NCBI GenBank assembly: GCA_050998755.1
Contig: JBPCPW010000011.1
Location: forward strand, 41,752-105,751
Length of the DNA: 64,000 nt
Direction: 5' to 3'
Origin: JAXDLW01 sp050998755
Lineage (GTDB): Bacteria > Chloroflexota > Dormibacteria > DASZGP01
This document shows positions 32,836-41,125 of the stretch, piece by piece (the first letter of the stretch is position 1; every line of letters begins with the position of its first letter). The notes beneath the pieces were generated by a model. That model did not search any database. It was given only the letters and a program-made list of their open reading frames with translations, and was not told the DNA's origin. The translations under genes and the position numbers were made by a program.

Positions 32836-33737
32836 AGGCCGCCGACCTCCACCACACGGCCGTCCTTGACCAGCTTGTCGAGGTGGGCCTGCAGGCTGCG
32901 CGCGGCGATCGGATACATCGCTTCGGGCGTGTCGGCGTAGGCGATGGGTAGCAGCGCCTGGGGCGTGGCCGACGCGGCCTCCGTGAGGGCGGCCAACACC
33001 TTCGCCTCACGGCCCAGGCGATGGGATATGTAGGTCTCGATGTAGGCCGTCGGGTGATCGATCGATGGGCCGTGTCCCGGGAGCAGCACCTGCGCGGGCC
33101 CGGCACCCTGGCGCTGGGTGCCGATCCCGCGGTCGCGAATGAGGCGCAGCGAGTTGAGGTAGTCGGCCATGTCGCCCTCTGGAGGGTCGATGACGATGAA
33201 ACCCTCGCCGGCTACCAGGTCCCCGACGAAGATCGCCATGGCCTGCTTCCATTCAAAACACGCGTGGTCGCGGCAATGGCCGGGGGTGGCGAGGACCTCC
33301 AGGGTGTCGGCGCCGATGTCCAGTTGGTCGCCACCCGCCAGCGCGCGGTCCAGCCGCGGCGCCAGCGGGTGGGGGATCGCCGCCAGGGGCGCGTCGAGCC
33401 TGCGGGCCATCTCCACGGCGGCCTCCGAATGGTCGGGATGATGGTGGGTGAGCAACACGACTGTGGTGCGGCCGCGCGCCCGTGCCGCGGCCTCGACCCG
33501 GTCGAGGTGCTCCGGCAGAGCCGGCCCTGGATCGACCACCGCCACCTCGTCGCGCCCGAGGACATAGGTGTTGGTGCCCTTTCCCGTCAGGGGTGAGGGA
33601 TTCGCGGCCAGCAGGACGTCGAGGTCGAGGGTCAGTGGAGTGCCGGTCAGCTGCGCGCGGGGGACCGGCCGAAGCGCGGGTCGCGCTTCTCCAGAAAGGC
33701 CGTCACGCCCTCCTGGAAGTCGGCGGTGGCGATGCAT
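32796..33737 (-). CDS. MBL-fold metallo-hydrolase (LACTB2-like)
   Basis: Up to 313 residues. The metallo-beta-lactamase fold is shown by the zinc motif THHHPDH, ATPGHCRDH, IFVGDLVAGEG (second-site aspartate) and LLPGHGPSI. A C-terminal winged-helix-like part (ARSLQAHLDKLVKDGRVVEVGGLYSG) is typical of LACTB2-type proteins, which are RNA endonucleases or hydrolyse thioesters. The family usually starts just before the LDLDVLLAANPSPLTGKGTN block, so the first 30 residues, which overlap the upstream enoyl-CoA hydratase gene, are doubtful. A CTG overlapping that gene's stop is the other candidate start. Same strand and probable operon with the hydratase gene. Confidence 0.83.
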   Translation of the reverse strand: MHRHRRLPGGRDGLSGEARPALRPVPRAQLTGTPLTLDLDVLLAANPSPLTGKGTNTYVLGRDEVAVVDPGPALPEHLDRVEAAARARGRTTVVLLTHHHPDHSEAAVEMARRLDAPLAAIPHPLAPRLDRALAGGDQLDIGADTLEVLATPGHCRDHACFEWKQAMAIFVGDLVAGEGFIVIDPPEGDMADYLNSLRLIRDRGIGTQRQGAGPAQVLLPGHGPSIDHPTAYIETYISHRLGREAKVLAALTEAASATPQALLPIAYADTPEAMYPIAARSLQAHLDKLVKDGRVVEVGGLYSGVNPAGATAG

Positions 33738-34459
33738 TGCGCCTGGAGGTCGGCTTCGAGGTCCAGCGCCGCGGCCAGGCCGCGCTCGGCAGAGCCGTAG
33801 ATCGCCTCCTTGGCCATCGCGGTGGCCAGCGCCGGGCCGCGCGCCAGGCTGGCAGCCAGCTCCATGGTCTCAGCCGCCAGGTCCGTCTCGGCCACCTTTC
33901 GGTTGAGCAGACCCATGGACAGCGCTTCGTCGGCGCCCACGCGGCGGGCGGTCCAGGCCAGGTCCAGCGCCCGAGCTGTGCCCACCAGTGCGGGCAGCAG
34001 GAAGGTGCTACCGGCATCCGGGACCAGTCCGACCCGGGCAAAGGCCTGCATGAAGGATGACTTCTCGGTGCCCACCCGCAGGTCGCACGACAGCGCCAGG
34101 CTCATCCCCGCACCCGCCGCCACCCCGTTGATCGAGCCGACCACCGGTTTGGGGAGCTTTCGGATGGCCAGGATCATCCGGTTGAAGTGCAACCGGAGGT
34201 GTCCCCTGACAAAGTCCCCGATGTCTGTGCCGGAGCCCTCGTCCTCCATCGATTTCAGGTCCTGTCCCGAACAGAACGCGCGCCCGGCGCCGGTGATGAC
34301 AACCGCGCCGATACGGTCGTTGGTGCGTGCCTCCTCGAGTGCCACGCAGACCTCGTCTGACATCTGCCCGGTCAGCGCGTTGAAGCTGTCGGGGCGATTG
34401 AGGGTGATGGTGACCACTCCGTCGCTGGTGTCTACGAGGATCAGGCTGTACTCGGGCAC
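33647..34459 (-). CDS. Enoyl-CoA hydratase/isomerase family protein (PaaG-like)
   Basis: 270 residues, GTG start. It is a complete crotonase-fold enzyme: LNRPDSFNALTGQM, the oxyanion-hole blocks GAGRAFCSGQDLKSM and SINGVAAGAGMSLALSCDLRVG, and FMQAFARVGLVPDAGSTFLLPALVG with the aspartate found in PaaG/isomerase members where hydratases have glutamate. It therefore more likely shifts a double bond or epoxide of an acyl-CoA than adds water. It precedes the MBL-hydrolase gene on the same strand. Substrate not assignable. Confidence 0.88.
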   Translation of the reverse strand: MPEYSLILVDTSDGVVTITLNRPDSFNALTGQMSDEVCVALEEARTNDRIGAVVITGAGRAFCSGQDLKSMEDEGSGTDIGDFVRGHLRLHFNRMILAIRKLPKPVVGSINGVAAGAGMSLALSCDLRVGTEKSSFMQAFARVGLVPDAGSTFLLPALVGTARALDLAWTARRVGADEALSMGLLNRKVAETDLAAETMELAASLARGPALATAMAKEAIYGSAERGLAAALDLEADLQAQCIATADFQEGVTAFLEKRDPRFGRSPARS

Positions 34460-34472
34460 GGCGCTCAGTATG

Positions 34473-34964
34473 TCACCGGTGCCGATGCCGCCGCCGGTTA
34501 CGGTTCTTCCGCTTGGAGGTGACGGCGGTGTCAGCGGCGGCCGCCAATGGGCCGGCGGGGCTGGCCGCTGCCTGGGTAGTGGCGGGATCGTCGCGGTCGA
34601 GCTTGACGGTTGCCATTACAGGGCCGGCGGATGCGAGCTCGGATGCCGGCTCGACGGCCACGGGTCCCGGCTCAGCGGCCGGCGGCAACTCGGCCTCCGG
34701 GTGGCGCCACGGCGCACGGCGCGGCAGACGCCGACTCAGGCGCTCTCCGCCTTCCACAGGGGTGCGCCAGCTCCCGTCGGCCCGGCCCTCGAGTGCCGCG
34801 CTGGCTGACGTCGCCGCTTCGCCGGGGTGTTCGCGCAGCCGCGCCTCGAATTCCTCCAGGAAAGCGTCCAGCGACTTCTTGACCGCGCCCTGGCGACCGG
34901 GTGCACGGCGCTCCGGGGCCGAGTCCTCCAGGTCGCCTAGCGTCCGCGGAGCCTCAGGGTCCAT
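34473..34964 (-). CDS. Hypothetical protein with basic C-terminal tail
   Basis: 163 residues, ATG start, 13 bases upstream of the enoyl-CoA hydratase gene on the same strand. The N-terminus is acidic with a helix (KKSLDAFLEEFEARLREH); the middle is Ala/Pro-rich and probably disordered; the C-terminus is a run of Lys, Arg and His (KRKNRNRRRHRHR), a possible nucleic-acid or ribosome-binding tail. The opposite strand is also open but lacks a plausible protein. I do not recognise the family. Confidence 0.5.
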   Translation of the reverse strand: MDPEAPRTLGDLEDSAPERRAPGRQGAVKKSLDAFLEEFEARLREHPGEAATSASAALEGRADGSWRTPVEGGERLSRRLPRRAPWRHPEAELPPAAEPGPVAVEPASELASAGPVMATVKLDRDDPATTQAAASPAGPLAAAADTAVTSKRKNRNRRRHRHR

Positions 34965-35008
34965 CTCGTAAATCGTAGAGCGTTCGTGTGGTACCTAGAA
35001 TTGAATTG

Positions 35009-35704
35009 ATGGCAGAACACCCGCTTCAGCGCCGAGAGTACGTCCGGTTTGCCTTCTACAAGGTGGACCGTGAGTGGCGCCGGCTGCCGGCGGAGGAGCG
35101 CGAGGCCGCGGTGGCGGAAGTCGAGAACCTCTTCAACCGGTACGCCGAGGGCATGATGATCCGGCCCTACTCGACTGTCGGGACACGCGCGGATGCCGAC
35201 CTTTTGGTCTGGACCGCCTCCCATGAGCTGTCCTCGGTCCAGGAGCTGGCTCGGGACCTCGGCCGGACCCGCCTCGGCCGGCTCTCGGAGACCTCGCATT
35301 CATTCCTGGCCATGACCAAACGATCGATCTACCTCGACAACCACGTCCACCCCGGCCAGGAGCGACTGATGGTCAAGCCCAGCAAGGCAAAGTACCTTTT
35401 CGTCTACCCCTTCGTGAAGACCCGCGAGTGGTACCTGTTGCCCAAGGCCGAGCGGCAGCGGATCATGGACGAGCACATTGCGATCGGCCACAAATACCCC
35501 GGCGTCAAGATCAACACCACGTACTCCTTCGGGCTGGACGACCAGGACTTCGTGGTGGCGTTCGAGGCCAACGACCCGGCAGACTTCGTCGACTTGGTCA
35601 TGGACCTTCGCGAGACCGAGGGAAGCGTCTTCACTGTGCGTGACACGCCGATCTTCACCTGCGTCGCCAAGCCCATCGTCGAGATCCTGGCCGACCTCGG
35701 CTAG
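35009..35704 (+). CDS. hemQ: Chlorite dismutase-like heme protein, probably coproheme decarboxylase HemQ
   Basis: 231 residues from ATG 35009, in the size range of HemQ. Family blocks: YVRFAFYKVDREWRRLP, YSTVGTRADADLLVWTASHEL, KYLFVYPFVKTREWYLLPKAERQRIMDEHIAIGHKYPGVKINTTYSFGLDDQDFVVAFE. The histidine in GHKYPGV is the proximal heme ligand, and the YPFVKTREWY segment matches HemQ, which lacks the distal arginine of true chlorite dismutases. HemQ converts Fe-coproporphyrin III to heme b in the coproporphyrin-dependent route of monoderm bacteria. The heme is needed by the respiratory proteins encoded further downstream. It lies 44 bases from a divergent gene. Confidence 0.88.
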   Translation: MAEHPLQRREYVRFAFYKVDREWRRLPAEEREAAVAEVENLFNRYAEGMMIRPYSTVGTRADADLLVWTASHELSSVQELARDLGRTRLGRLSETSHSFLAMTKRSIYLDNHVHPGQERLMVKPSKAKYLFVYPFVKTREWYLLPKAERQRIMDEHIAIGHKYPGVKINTTYSFGLDDQDFVVAFEANDPADFVDLVMDLRETEGSVFTVRDTPIFTCVAKPIVEILADLG

Positions 35705-35725
35705 CGACCTAGGACATCCGGGCCC

Positions 35726-36100
35726 TTGCCGGTCTACGAATACGGTTGCCCCCACTGCCGCAAGCGGCGCTCGATCTTCTTCCGCACCATGGCGGCGGTC
35801 GAGGCGGACCCTGCCTGCCCCGTTTGCGGTCAACGGGGGATGACCAAGCTTGTCTCTCGGGTCGCGGTCCCCAAGAGCGAGGATTCGCGCCTGGATGAGC
35901 TGGCCGACGGCGGCACGTTCGGCGACGTCGACGAGAACGATCCCCGCAGCGTGGCGCGCTGGGCGAAGAAGCTGGGGGGTCAGCTGGGCGACGAGATGGG
36001 CGGTGATTTCGACTCCCTGATGGAGGAGATGGAGGCCGGCGAGGGTGCCGGGGACACCGCTGATGGCACGGCCCAGGACTGGTCTCCGGGTGCGTTCTGA
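35726..36100 (+). CDS. FmdB-family zinc-ribbon protein
   Basis: 124 residues from a TTG start, 22 bases after hemQ. The first 50 residues form a FmdB/CxxC_CxxC_SSSS-type zinc ribbon: PVYEYGCPHCRKRR and CPVCGQRGMTKLVSRV. The remainder is acidic (LMEEMEAGEGAGD) and likely flexible. FmdB-type proteins are common small regulators or assembly factors with no settled function. Position suggests co-transcription with hemQ. Confidence 0.82.
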   Translation: MPVYEYGCPHCRKRRSIFFRTMAAVEADPACPVCGQRGMTKLVSRVAVPKSEDSRLDELADGGTFGDVDENDPRSVARWAKKLGGQLGDEMGGDFDSLMEEMEAGEGAGDTADGTAQDWSPGAF

Positions 36101-36207
36101 GAGCCCGGGTAACCCTTTGGCGCGAACGGGGTTGATATAGTGGCGACGGCGGCTTGGGGCGGGGAGTTGGTGCCAAGACTTGGGAATGGAGACTCGGTAG
36201 GAAACAG

Positions 36208-37710
36208 ATGATCGCTTTGAGCGGGTTGCGGCCCGCGGTCGTAGTCAGTCAGGTGGTCCTGACGTTTGGCGCGGCCCAGGTGGCGGGCGCGTTCGCCGCT
36301 GCCCACTATCAGCAGGACCAGGTCAACACCGCCCAGCAGGCCATTGGGCGCGCCGACCAGGCCTTTGACAGCCGTGCCGCGCAGGTTCTCGCCGACGGCA
36401 CGCCGCATGCCTCGGTTGACCCGGTGCTGGCGATGCACAAGAGGCTCCAGGCACAGGCTGTCCCGACCAGCAACTTCTTCATCGACCGCCTGCGCATCGA
36501 CGCCCTGCAGAAGCGCGCGGCCGACACCGAGTCGCTCACCCGCCAGGTGGCTGCCACCGAGACCCAGGTCGAGGTCTCACTCCACCAGCAACTGCTGGCG
36601 TCGATCAAGAAGCTGCGTGACCAGGTGGATGCCGCCAGGGCCGCCGGGCTCGACCCGGGCGATTACGGCGCCTTCGCCGATACCACCGAGAAGGCCAATT
36701 CCCAACTGGCCATCCCCAGGCTGGCGCAGACGGTCATCGACCAGGTGACGGCCAAGGGCCAGGCGCTTGCCGGCGTTACCGCCGACAAGGTCGCGGCGGA
36801 CCAGGCAGCGGCCCAGGCTGCCGAGACCGCGCGCCAGGCGGCCCTGGCCTTGGAGAACGCCAGGAACGGCGCCCAGGGCGCCCAGCAGACTGCCCAGGCC
36901 GCCCTGGCCCGGGCGCAGACGATCCCGGTGCTCAAGGTCGCCGACAACCAGGCGGCCATTGCCGCCCTCGGCCAGACCCTGACCCAGGCCCTGGCCGCCA
37001 ATGCTCCCATCGACCAGTTCCGCACCCTGAGCCAGGGCTTCCGCGACCAGAGTGCGGCTCTCAACAACCTGGTCGACACTCGACAGTCGGCCTACGACCT
37101 GCTGGACCTCACCCGTCGCGAGATCGACGCGGCGCAGAATGCCAAGAACGACGTTTCGGCCTACCGGGCCCAGCTGGACCCGCTCGGACCCCAGCTGGAC
37201 GGGGCCGGCGACCTTGGTTCCATAGCCAATATCCGGGGACAGGTTCAGGCGATCAAGAACGCCGTCGACGCCAAGTACCTGGCCGCCCAGTACGGGGTGG
37301 GCCGGGTGATCGTGGTCAGCACCGACCAGGAGCGCCTGGTGGCGTTGCAGGACGGCGTCGTGGTGCTCAACACCCTAGCGACCACCGGCCGGCCCAGCCT
37401 GCCCACCGTCACCGGAACGTTCCACATCTTCTTCAAGTCTTCGCCGTATCACATGTGCACACCGCCGCAGTGGCGGGGAACGCAATACGACTACGGGTGT
37501 GTCGACGAACAATGGGCGATGGAGTTCGAGTCGAGCGGGTACTTCATCCATGACGCCTACTGGCGACATCAGTTCGGTCCGGGGACGGATACTCAGAGCG
37601 GCGGCACTCACGGCTGCGTGAACCTTCCCAACGGCTCGATGCAATGGCTCTACAACTGGGCCCCAATCGGGACCACAGTGATCACCAAGCTGGGAGACAT
37701 CCCCAGCTGA
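36208..37710 (+). CDS. L,D-transpeptidase (YkuD) with long coiled-coil extracytoplasmic region
   Basis: 500 residues from ATG 36208, preceded by aggaaac. One N-terminal membrane segment (PAVVVSQVVLTFGAAQVAGAF) is followed by about 300 residues rich in Ala, Gln, Asp with heptad repeats, a coiled-coil stalk. The YkuD catalytic domain occupies the last 130 residues, with TGTFHIFFKSSPYHMCTP, YFIHDAYWRHQFG and the active site SGGTHGCVNLP, catalytic Cys470. The enzyme makes 3-3 cross-links in peptidoglycan or attaches proteins to it. The long stalk would place the active site far from the membrane, through a thick wall. It appears monocistronic. Confidence 0.9.
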   Translation: MIALSGLRPAVVVSQVVLTFGAAQVAGAFAAAHYQQDQVNTAQQAIGRADQAFDSRAAQVLADGTPHASVDPVLAMHKRLQAQAVPTSNFFIDRLRIDALQKRAADTESLTRQVAATETQVEVSLHQQLLASIKKLRDQVDAARAAGLDPGDYGAFADTTEKANSQLAIPRLAQTVIDQVTAKGQALAGVTADKVAADQAAAQAAETARQAALALENARNGAQGAQQTAQAALARAQTIPVLKVADNQAAIAALGQTLTQALAANAPIDQFRTLSQGFRDQSAALNNLVDTRQSAYDLLDLTRREIDAAQNAKNDVSAYRAQLDPLGPQLDGAGDLGSIANIRGQVQAIKNAVDAKYLAAQYGVGRVIVVSTDQERLVALQDGVVVLNTLATTGRPSLPTVTGTFHIFFKSSPYHMCTPPQWRGTQYDYGCVDEQWAMEFESSGYFIHDAYWRHQFGPGTDTQSGGTHGCVNLPNGSMQWLYNWAPIGTTVITKLGDIPS

Positions 37711-37936
37711 TCCGCCGCGCCGGCCCTGCCGGTGCGCTAGTGACCCGGACGAGAAGTTGGTTGAATAAGTCGCGGCAGGCGACCGCCAGGGTGCCGGTCA
37801 GGGCGTCGTAGCGCAGGAAGGGGTGGAACCAGGAGGAGCGCATCTGAAGATGCGTAACGACGACGGGCCGGGCCCCCTGACGCCCGATTCGACGCCCTGA
37901 GCCGATGAAATTGTCAACGAACTTCTCTTCCGGTCA

Positions 37937-38500
37937 CTACTGTTGCGGTCCGGCCGCGCTCTGCTGTGAAGCTCGGACGCTGAAGCTGACGATGTTCGCC
38001 GGGTTGACCAGCGCGAACTCGCGCTGCAGCGTCTGTGGCTTTCCGTCGGGTCCCCCCGCAAGCGAGGCGACCACCACCGCCGACACCCGAGTGACCGGCA
38101 AGAACTCGCGCGGGTTGCGCTCCAGGTGAAGCGCCAGCGACACCCGCGGCTCGAGGTGCACATCGGCGGCGAGGGCGAAAGCGGTGGTGTTGAGGACCAC
38201 CTGGTGGCGGATCTTCTCCTTCCACATCATCGGGTTGTGCTGAGGCGGACCGGTTTCGGCGGTGATCATCACCACACTTGCCTTGGCGATGGTGGTGTTG
38301 CTTTCCTGGGCACTGACCACCGGGTAGCCGCTCATCAGCGGCTCGGTGGTCGTGTCCTCGAGTTGGAGATAGTCCAGTAGTCGATTCACCTCGTCGCTCA
38401 GCCGAAGGGGCGGCTGGATACGCATCGTGCCCCTGATCCGCAGGAAGGTCGAATAGACCTCGACACGCGCGGTGGGCAGATCGGAGAAACCCTGGCTCAT
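37937..38500 (-). CDS. Hypothetical protein
   Basis: 187 residues from ATG 38498-38500; longer versions of the frame read into a proline/arginine-rich region with no similarity to a protein and were dropped. It is soluble with no signal peptide. A run of beta-strand-like segments (ARVEVYSTFLRIRGTMRI, NTTIAKASVVMITAETG, HQVVLNTTAFALAADVHLEPRVSLALHLERNPREFLPVTRVSAVVV) suggests a compact beta or alpha/beta fold. The gene is divergent from the next one by about 60 bases. I do not recognise it. Bases 37711-37936 downstream contain nothing I can assign. Confidence 0.6.
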   Translation of the reverse strand: MSQGFSDLPTARVEVYSTFLRIRGTMRIQPPLRLSDEVNRLLDYLQLEDTTTEPLMSGYPVVSAQESNTTIAKASVVMITAETGPPQHNPMMWKEKIRHQVVLNTTAFALAADVHLEPRVSLALHLERNPREFLPVTRVSAVVVASLAGGPDGKPQTLQREFALVNPANIVSFSVRASQQSAAGPQQ

Positions 38501-38561
38501 AGACCACGGAGCGTAGCTTGGCGGTCGCGCTGGTGTAAACCACCGTGCATACAATTCGCCC

Positions 38562-39737
38562 GTGGTTCGTGGCGGCGAGGGGACGCGGCGCGGCCCCCGG
38601 GTGGACCGCATGGGCGGACTGGTGCTGGCGATGATCGTCGGCGTCCTGGTGCCGCCAATGGTGGTGGGAGTGCTCGGGTCCAAAGACCCTCTTCCCCGCA
38701 ACTGCGCCTCGGGGCAGGTGAGCGGGACCGGGCTGGACGGCGCCATCCTCTACACCACGGGCACGGACCTCTGGTACTCGGAGGGCCATCCCGGGCAGCC
38801 CCGCAAGCTGGTCGACTTCGACCCCCGCCCCAGCCGGCTCTCGCCCGGCGGCAACCCATCCCCGTCGACGGCGCCGGCCGCCACCGCGCCGTCAGCTTCA
38901 CCATCAGCTCCCGCCCAACCCACCCCGCGGGTGGTTGCGGCGGACATCACCGCCGACCGCCGCCTGGTCGCGATGCTGGTGGTCGATCCATTGGACCGTA
39001 CGGGGTTCGTCAGCCTGCGCATGATGTCCCCGCTGGACCCACCGGGTACCGCGCCCATTGAAGGTTGGTTTGCCCAGCCAGACCGCCAGGCCGAACAGGC
39101 ACCCCAGGTTCGGGTCCTGGACAACAACAAGATTGTGGTGATCGTCGGGGTACCGCGGTCCGCCATTCCCCCCCCGTCCCCGGCGGTGTCGCCGCCCCCG
39201 TCCCCGTCCCCGTCGTCATCGCCATCCGCCTCGCCATCGGCCGGCCCCTCGCCGTCCACGTCCGTATCGACATCACCTTCGGTCTCGGCGTCGCCGCCCC
39301 GCCCCGCCCCCGGTACTGTGGTGGTGGTGGTCGACCCGGCGACGGCCAAGTTCGTGGACGTGTCCACCCTCGACTACTTCCTGGCCGTGGCCCACTCGCG
39401 CTGGGCCGATACCAAGAGCTACCGGGTGCCCCCTTCGCTTCCCGCCCTTCGCTCGCGTGTGGACAGTGCTGTCACTCGGGTTGCCGGGACGGTGGAACGG
39501 GAGATCGGGACGCCCCTGGCGCGCCGCCGCCTGAATCAGGTGGTCGTGGGGAGGGCCGGCAGCCGGGAGACGAAGGTGGTTTGCTCCACCGGGGCGGAGA
39601 CCAGCCTGCTGGCCTTCTCCCCCGACGAGTCCGGGCTGGCGCTGTACGACGGCCGGGAGACCCTTTTCCTCGATCTCAATGGGACTCATGCCGCCACCCG
39701 TCTGCTGGGGGGCAAGATGCTCGCCTGGCGAGGCTAG
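38562..39737 (+). CDS. Membrane-anchored protein with proline/serine-rich insert and TolB-like features
   Basis: 391 residues, GTG start. One membrane helix (GGLVLAMIVGVLVPPMVVGVLG) follows a short basic N-terminus. The outer part starts with GAILYTTGTDLWYSEGHPGQPRKLVDF, a beta-propeller-type blade as in TolB/WD40 proteins, and ends with blade-like segments (LLAFSPDESGLALYDGRETLFLDLNG). In between are two low-complexity stretches, the larger at about residues 204-250 consisting almost only of Pro and Ser. Only fragments of a propeller are present, so the fold may be incomplete. It lies upstream of the respiratory operon with 91 bases between. Function unknown. Confidence 0.65.
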   Translation: MVRGGEGTRRGPRVDRMGGLVLAMIVGVLVPPMVVGVLGSKDPLPRNCASGQVSGTGLDGAILYTTGTDLWYSEGHPGQPRKLVDFDPRPSRLSPGGNPSPSTAPAATAPSASPSAPAQPTPRVVAADITADRRLVAMLVVDPLDRTGFVSLRMMSPLDPPGTAPIEGWFAQPDRQAEQAPQVRVLDNNKIVVIVGVPRSAIPPPSPAVSPPPSPSPSSSPSASPSAGPSPSTSVSTSPSVSASPPRPAPGTVVVVVDPATAKFVDVSTLDYFLAVAHSRWADTKSYRVPPSLPALRSRVDSAVTRVAGTVEREIGTPLARRRLNQVVVGRAGSRETKVVCSTGAETSLLAFSPDESGLALYDGRETLFLDLNGTHAATRLLGGKMLAWRG

Positions 39738-39828
39738 CTCAAGTTTGCAGCGTAATTGACGCGGAAAACTGCCACCAAGTAAGCTCAGTCCGAACCATCG
39801 CAGGCCCCGCCCAACCAAGGGAGAACAA

Positions 39829-40347
39829 TTGACCACCGCTTCCGCCGCCCCCATCGATTGGCGCAAAGAGGTCACCAACGGCCTCGACGAGATGAAGGCT
39901 TTCAGCCGGAGGGGATTCTTCACCCTTGTGGGGCTTGTGGGGCTGTCGGTCGCCACCCTTGCGGCGACCGTGATGAGCCTGCGGTTCGTCATCCCCAACG
40001 TCACCTATGACGAGTCGCTGCTGTTCAAAGCGGGTGCTCCTGAGGACTACCCGGTGGGCTCCACGACAATCTTCAGCGACAAGCGCATCGCCCTGAACCG
40101 CGACATCGACGGCTTCTACGCCGTCAGCCTGATCTGCACTCACCTGGGCTGCACGCCGCGCTGGTTCCAGAACGACTCGATGTTCCGCTGCCCCTGCCAC
40201 GGTTCGCGGTACCTGCGCGACGGGGTCCGCTTCTACGGACCCGCCCCGCGGCCAATGGACGTGGTCCAGGTGGGTGTCAGCCCCGACGGCCAGCTCTTCG
40301 TAGATCGCGGCAAGATCGTCGCCCGCACCGAACGACAGGCAGTTTGA
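39829..40347 (+). CDS. qcrA: Rieske iron-sulfur protein of the cytochrome bc/b6f-type complex
   Basis: 172 residues, TTG start preceded by caagggaga. The N-terminus carries a twin-arginine signal/anchor (SRRGFFTLVGLVG) then one membrane helix. The 2Fe-2S cluster is bound by CTHLGC (Cys103, His105; disulfide Cys108) and CPCHGS (Cys121, His124; disulfide Cys123). It takes electrons from menaquinol and passes them to the cytochrome c partner. It is the first gene of a run with both halves of cytochrome b and a triheme cytochrome c. Confidence 0.93.
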   Translation: MTTASAAPIDWRKEVTNGLDEMKAFSRRGFFTLVGLVGLSVATLAATVMSLRFVIPNVTYDESLLFKAGAPEDYPVGSTTIFSDKRIALNRDIDGFYAVSLICTHLGCTPRWFQNDSMFRCPCHGSRYLRDGVRFYGPAPRPMDVVQVGVSPDGQLFVDRGKIVARTERQAV

Positions 40348-40354
40348 GGTAACC

Positions 40355-41110
40355 ATGGCTCAGGACACCACCAAGACCCCCTCGCGCTTCCGTAAGGCAG
40401 CCGAAATCCCCATTGAGGTCACCGTCCAACTCTGGAAGTCGATCTTCCGCCACGGCCTGCCCCTCACCGACAAGATCGCTACGCGGACGGCGCTGACCAA
40501 CTATTGGCTCCACGCGCACCCGCCGCGCATCCGCAAGAGCCACATGAAGTTCAGCTACACGTTCTGCCTGGGAGGCATCAGCTTCTTCCTCTTCATCCTG
40601 CTGACCATCACCGGCCTGTTCCTGATGTTCTACTACGTCCCCGCGGTGAACTACGCATACCAGAACATGAAGGATCTGCAGTACGCGGTGTCGTTCGGGG
40701 TGGTGATGCGCAACCTGCACCGCTGGGGTGCCCACGCCATGGTCATCACGGTTTGGCTGCACATGTGTCGCGTCTTCTACACCGGCTCCTACAAGCCTCC
40801 GCGCGAATTCAACTGGGGGATCGGCGTGACGCTGCTCCTGATGACCCTGCTACTCAGCTTCAGCGGCTACCTGTTGCCGTGGGACCAACTGAGCCTGTGG
40901 GCGGTGACCGTGGGGACCAACATGGCCAAGTACGCTCCGGTGGCCGGGCCGCAGACGCGGTTCTCGATGCTGGGGTCGTTCACTGTGGGCAACGCGACCA
41001 TCCTGCGCTTCTACGTGGCCCACGTCCTGGGCCTTCCCCTGGCTGCGTCGATCGCGATGATGATCCACTTCTGGAGAGTCCGAAAGGACGGCTTCAGCGG
41101 CAACCTCTAG
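40355..41110 (+). CDS. qcrB: Cytochrome b, N-terminal (b6-like) subunit
   Basis: 251 residues, ATG 8 bases after qcrA. Four transmembrane helices hold the two b hemes through His122/His136 (NLHRWGAHAMVITVWLHMCRV) and His223/His238, with 14 residues between the first pair as in cytochrome b6. SGYLLPWDQLS is the typical loop. The FCLGGI block contains Cys71, which lines up with the cysteine of cytochrome b6 and Bacillus QcrB that binds the extra heme c_n/c_i. The Qo half is encoded by the next gene, as in b6f complexes. Confidence 0.94.
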   Translation: MAQDTTKTPSRFRKAAEIPIEVTVQLWKSIFRHGLPLTDKIATRTALTNYWLHAHPPRIRKSHMKFSYTFCLGGISFFLFILLTITGLFLMFYYVPAVNYAYQNMKDLQYAVSFGVVMRNLHRWGAHAMVITVWLHMCRVFYTGSYKPPREFNWGIGVTLLLMTLLLSFSGYLLPWDQLSLWAVTVGTNMAKYAPVAGPQTRFSMLGSFTVGNATILRFYVAHVLGLPLAASIAMMIHFWRVRKDGFSGNL

Positions 41111-41125
41111 GCACGGAGAACACCT

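Noticed and set aside
34513..34971. Plus-strand frame opposite the basic-tail protein gene
   Set aside because: Composition is that of an antisense shadow (Ser/Ala/Gly/Arg mix, no conserved blocks). The minus-strand frame has a coherent acidic-to-basic layout and sits in line with the enoyl-CoA hydratase gene.
37711..37936. Possible short gene between the L,D-transpeptidase and the next gene
   Set aside because: No frame with a ribosome-binding site or protein-like composition; also no clear terminator.
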